Program-made: the position numbers and the translations under genes
DNA from: Candidatus Cloacimonadota bacterium
Lineage (GTDB): Bacteria > Cloacimonadota > Cloacimonadia > JGIOTU-2
Assembly: GCA_021158425.1 (NCBI GenBank)
Contig: JAGGUR010000101.1
Span: 1-6,835, forward strand
Direction of reading: 5' to 3'
DNA length: 6,835 nucleotides
In this document: positions 6,476 through 6,835 of the stretch, one piece after another
Numbering within the stretch: the stretch's first letter is position 1
How the letters are laid out: each line of letters begins with the position of its first letter
Notes under the pieces: model-generated
Databases searched by the model: none
What the model saw: the letters and a program-made list of their open reading frames with translations, nothing else
Told to the model about the DNA's origin: nothing

Positions 6476-6517
6476 CGTCCCATCCTGGCAAGACAAAGCC
6501 GTAGGTGACAAATTTTT
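6476..6517 (+). other. G+C-rich intergenic element with imperfect hairpin after pmbA
   Basis: Bases 6476-6509 are close to 60% G+C inside a very AT-rich gap. CCTGGC (6484-6489) can pair with GCC..AGG (6498-6505, with a GT bulge) around an 8-base loop, and an outer GTC/GAC is possible. A TTTTT run follows at 6513-6517, eight bases beyond the inner stem, which is too far for a textbook terminator. It may be a weak pmbA terminator or a fragment of a dispersed repeat. No coding frame of useful length crosses it. Confidence 0.3.
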
Positions 6518-6535
6518 ATTTAGACATTTTATATT
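6505..6535 (+). promoter_or_regulatory. Possible promoter of the nitrilase-family gene
   Basis: GTGACA (6505-6510, 5 of 6 matches) and TATATT (6530-6535, 5 of 6) have a 19-bp spacer, longer than ideal. Transcription would begin almost at the ATG at 6541, implying a leaderless or nearly leaderless mRNA and agreeing with the missing ribosome site. Weak support in AT-rich DNA. Confidence 0.25.
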
Positions 6536-6540
6536 AAATT

Positions 6541-6835
6541 ATGAAAGTCGGTTTCTTACAATTTTATCCAGAACTGTTTCACGAGGAACATAATCTTGAG
6601 AAAATCAGCTCAATGGTAAGAGGATGTGAAGCAGACTTAATTGTTCTCCCAGAGTTGGCTACCAGCGGATACCTTTTTGCTAATCAAAAAGAAATGAAAC
6701 CGCTATCAGCACCTGCAAAATCAGGCAGAATTTCTGACTTCTTTAGAAACCTTTCAGCAAGAGAAAATTGTGGTATTGTAAGTGGCTTTTTAGAAAAAGA
6801 AGCTAATGGTTTTTACAATTCACAAATGTTAGTTC
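6541..6835 (+). CDS. Nitrilase-superfamily amidohydrolase (carbon-nitrogen hydrolase), N-terminal part
   Basis: This is the first 98 codons of a carbon-nitrogen hydrolase that continues past the right edge. The start MKVGFLQFYPEL is the usual first beta strand of the fold. LIVLPELATSGYLF at 33-46 contains the first member of the Glu-Lys-Cys triad, Glu38. NCGIVSGFLEKEANGFYNSQ at 76-95 is the following strand-turn with the conserved YNS that precedes the catalytic lysine region. Lys and Cys lie outside the window. The superfamily includes omega-amidases, N-carbamoylputrescine amidases, NAD synthetase glutaminase domains and nitrilases; the substrate cannot be told from this part. No Shine-Dalgarno sequence precedes the ATG, only AT-rich sequence. 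It lies 92 bp after pmbA in the same orientation. Confidence 0.88.
   Translation, partial: MKVGFLQFYPELFHEEHNLEKISSMVRGCEADLIVLPELATSGYLFANQKEMKPLSAPAKSGRISDFFRNLSARENCGIVSGFLEKEANGFYNSQMLV

Noticed and set aside
6449..6540. Short peptide frames across the pmbA-nitrilase gap
   Set aside because: Frames on both strands are about 20-40 codons, lack credible starts and are bounded by stops, so they are not supported as genes.

Overview
The window is AT-rich bacterial chromosome (by eye about 35-40% G+C) and densely packed with housekeeping genes. No phage, IS element, tRNA, rRNA or CRISPR is visible. The genes match widespread families closely, so the organism cannot be named from them. Low G+C, MEP-pathway isoprenoid synthesis, a TldD/TldE pair and short AT-rich leaders would suit an uncultured anaerobe (for example Cloacimonadota or another FCB-type lineage), but that is a guess.

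Left half, minus strand, in transcription order: queD (6-carboxytetrahydropterin synthase, queuosine pathway), engB/ysxC (ribosome-assembly GTPase), dxs (1-deoxy-D-xylulose-5-phosphate synthase), then the first 155 codons of mnmE (tRNA U34 modification GTPase), which runs off the left edge. queD and engB overlap by 14 bp and engB and dxs are 29 bp apart, so these three look like one operon. The 144-bp dxs-mnmE gap holds a multi-helix hairpin ending in a T-run just before mnmE. It is either a terminator for the upstream genes or a structured mnmE leader.

Centre: 116 bp separate queD from the divergent tldD. This gap carries two perfect TTGACA hexamers back to back, and a perfect 14-bp palindrome lying across the spacer and -10 of the queD promoter, where a repressor would bind.

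Right half, plus strand: tldD (metalloprotease subunit with HEASGH), then pmbA/tldE (the partner lacking the zinc motif), then the first 98 codons of a nitrilase-superfamily amidohydrolase that runs off the right edge. The two tld genes are separated by a 95-bp inverted-repeat element built from 10-11-nt CAC(A/G)AAA units.

Functionally, QueD and MnmE both serve modification of the tRNA wobble base (position 34), EngB serves the large ribosomal subunit, and Dxs feeds isoprenoid synthesis. TldD and TldE together form a peptide-processing protease. I found no new multi-gene system. The observations most worth following are non-coding: the mnmE leader hairpin, the queD operator-like palindrome and the inverted CAC-repeat element.
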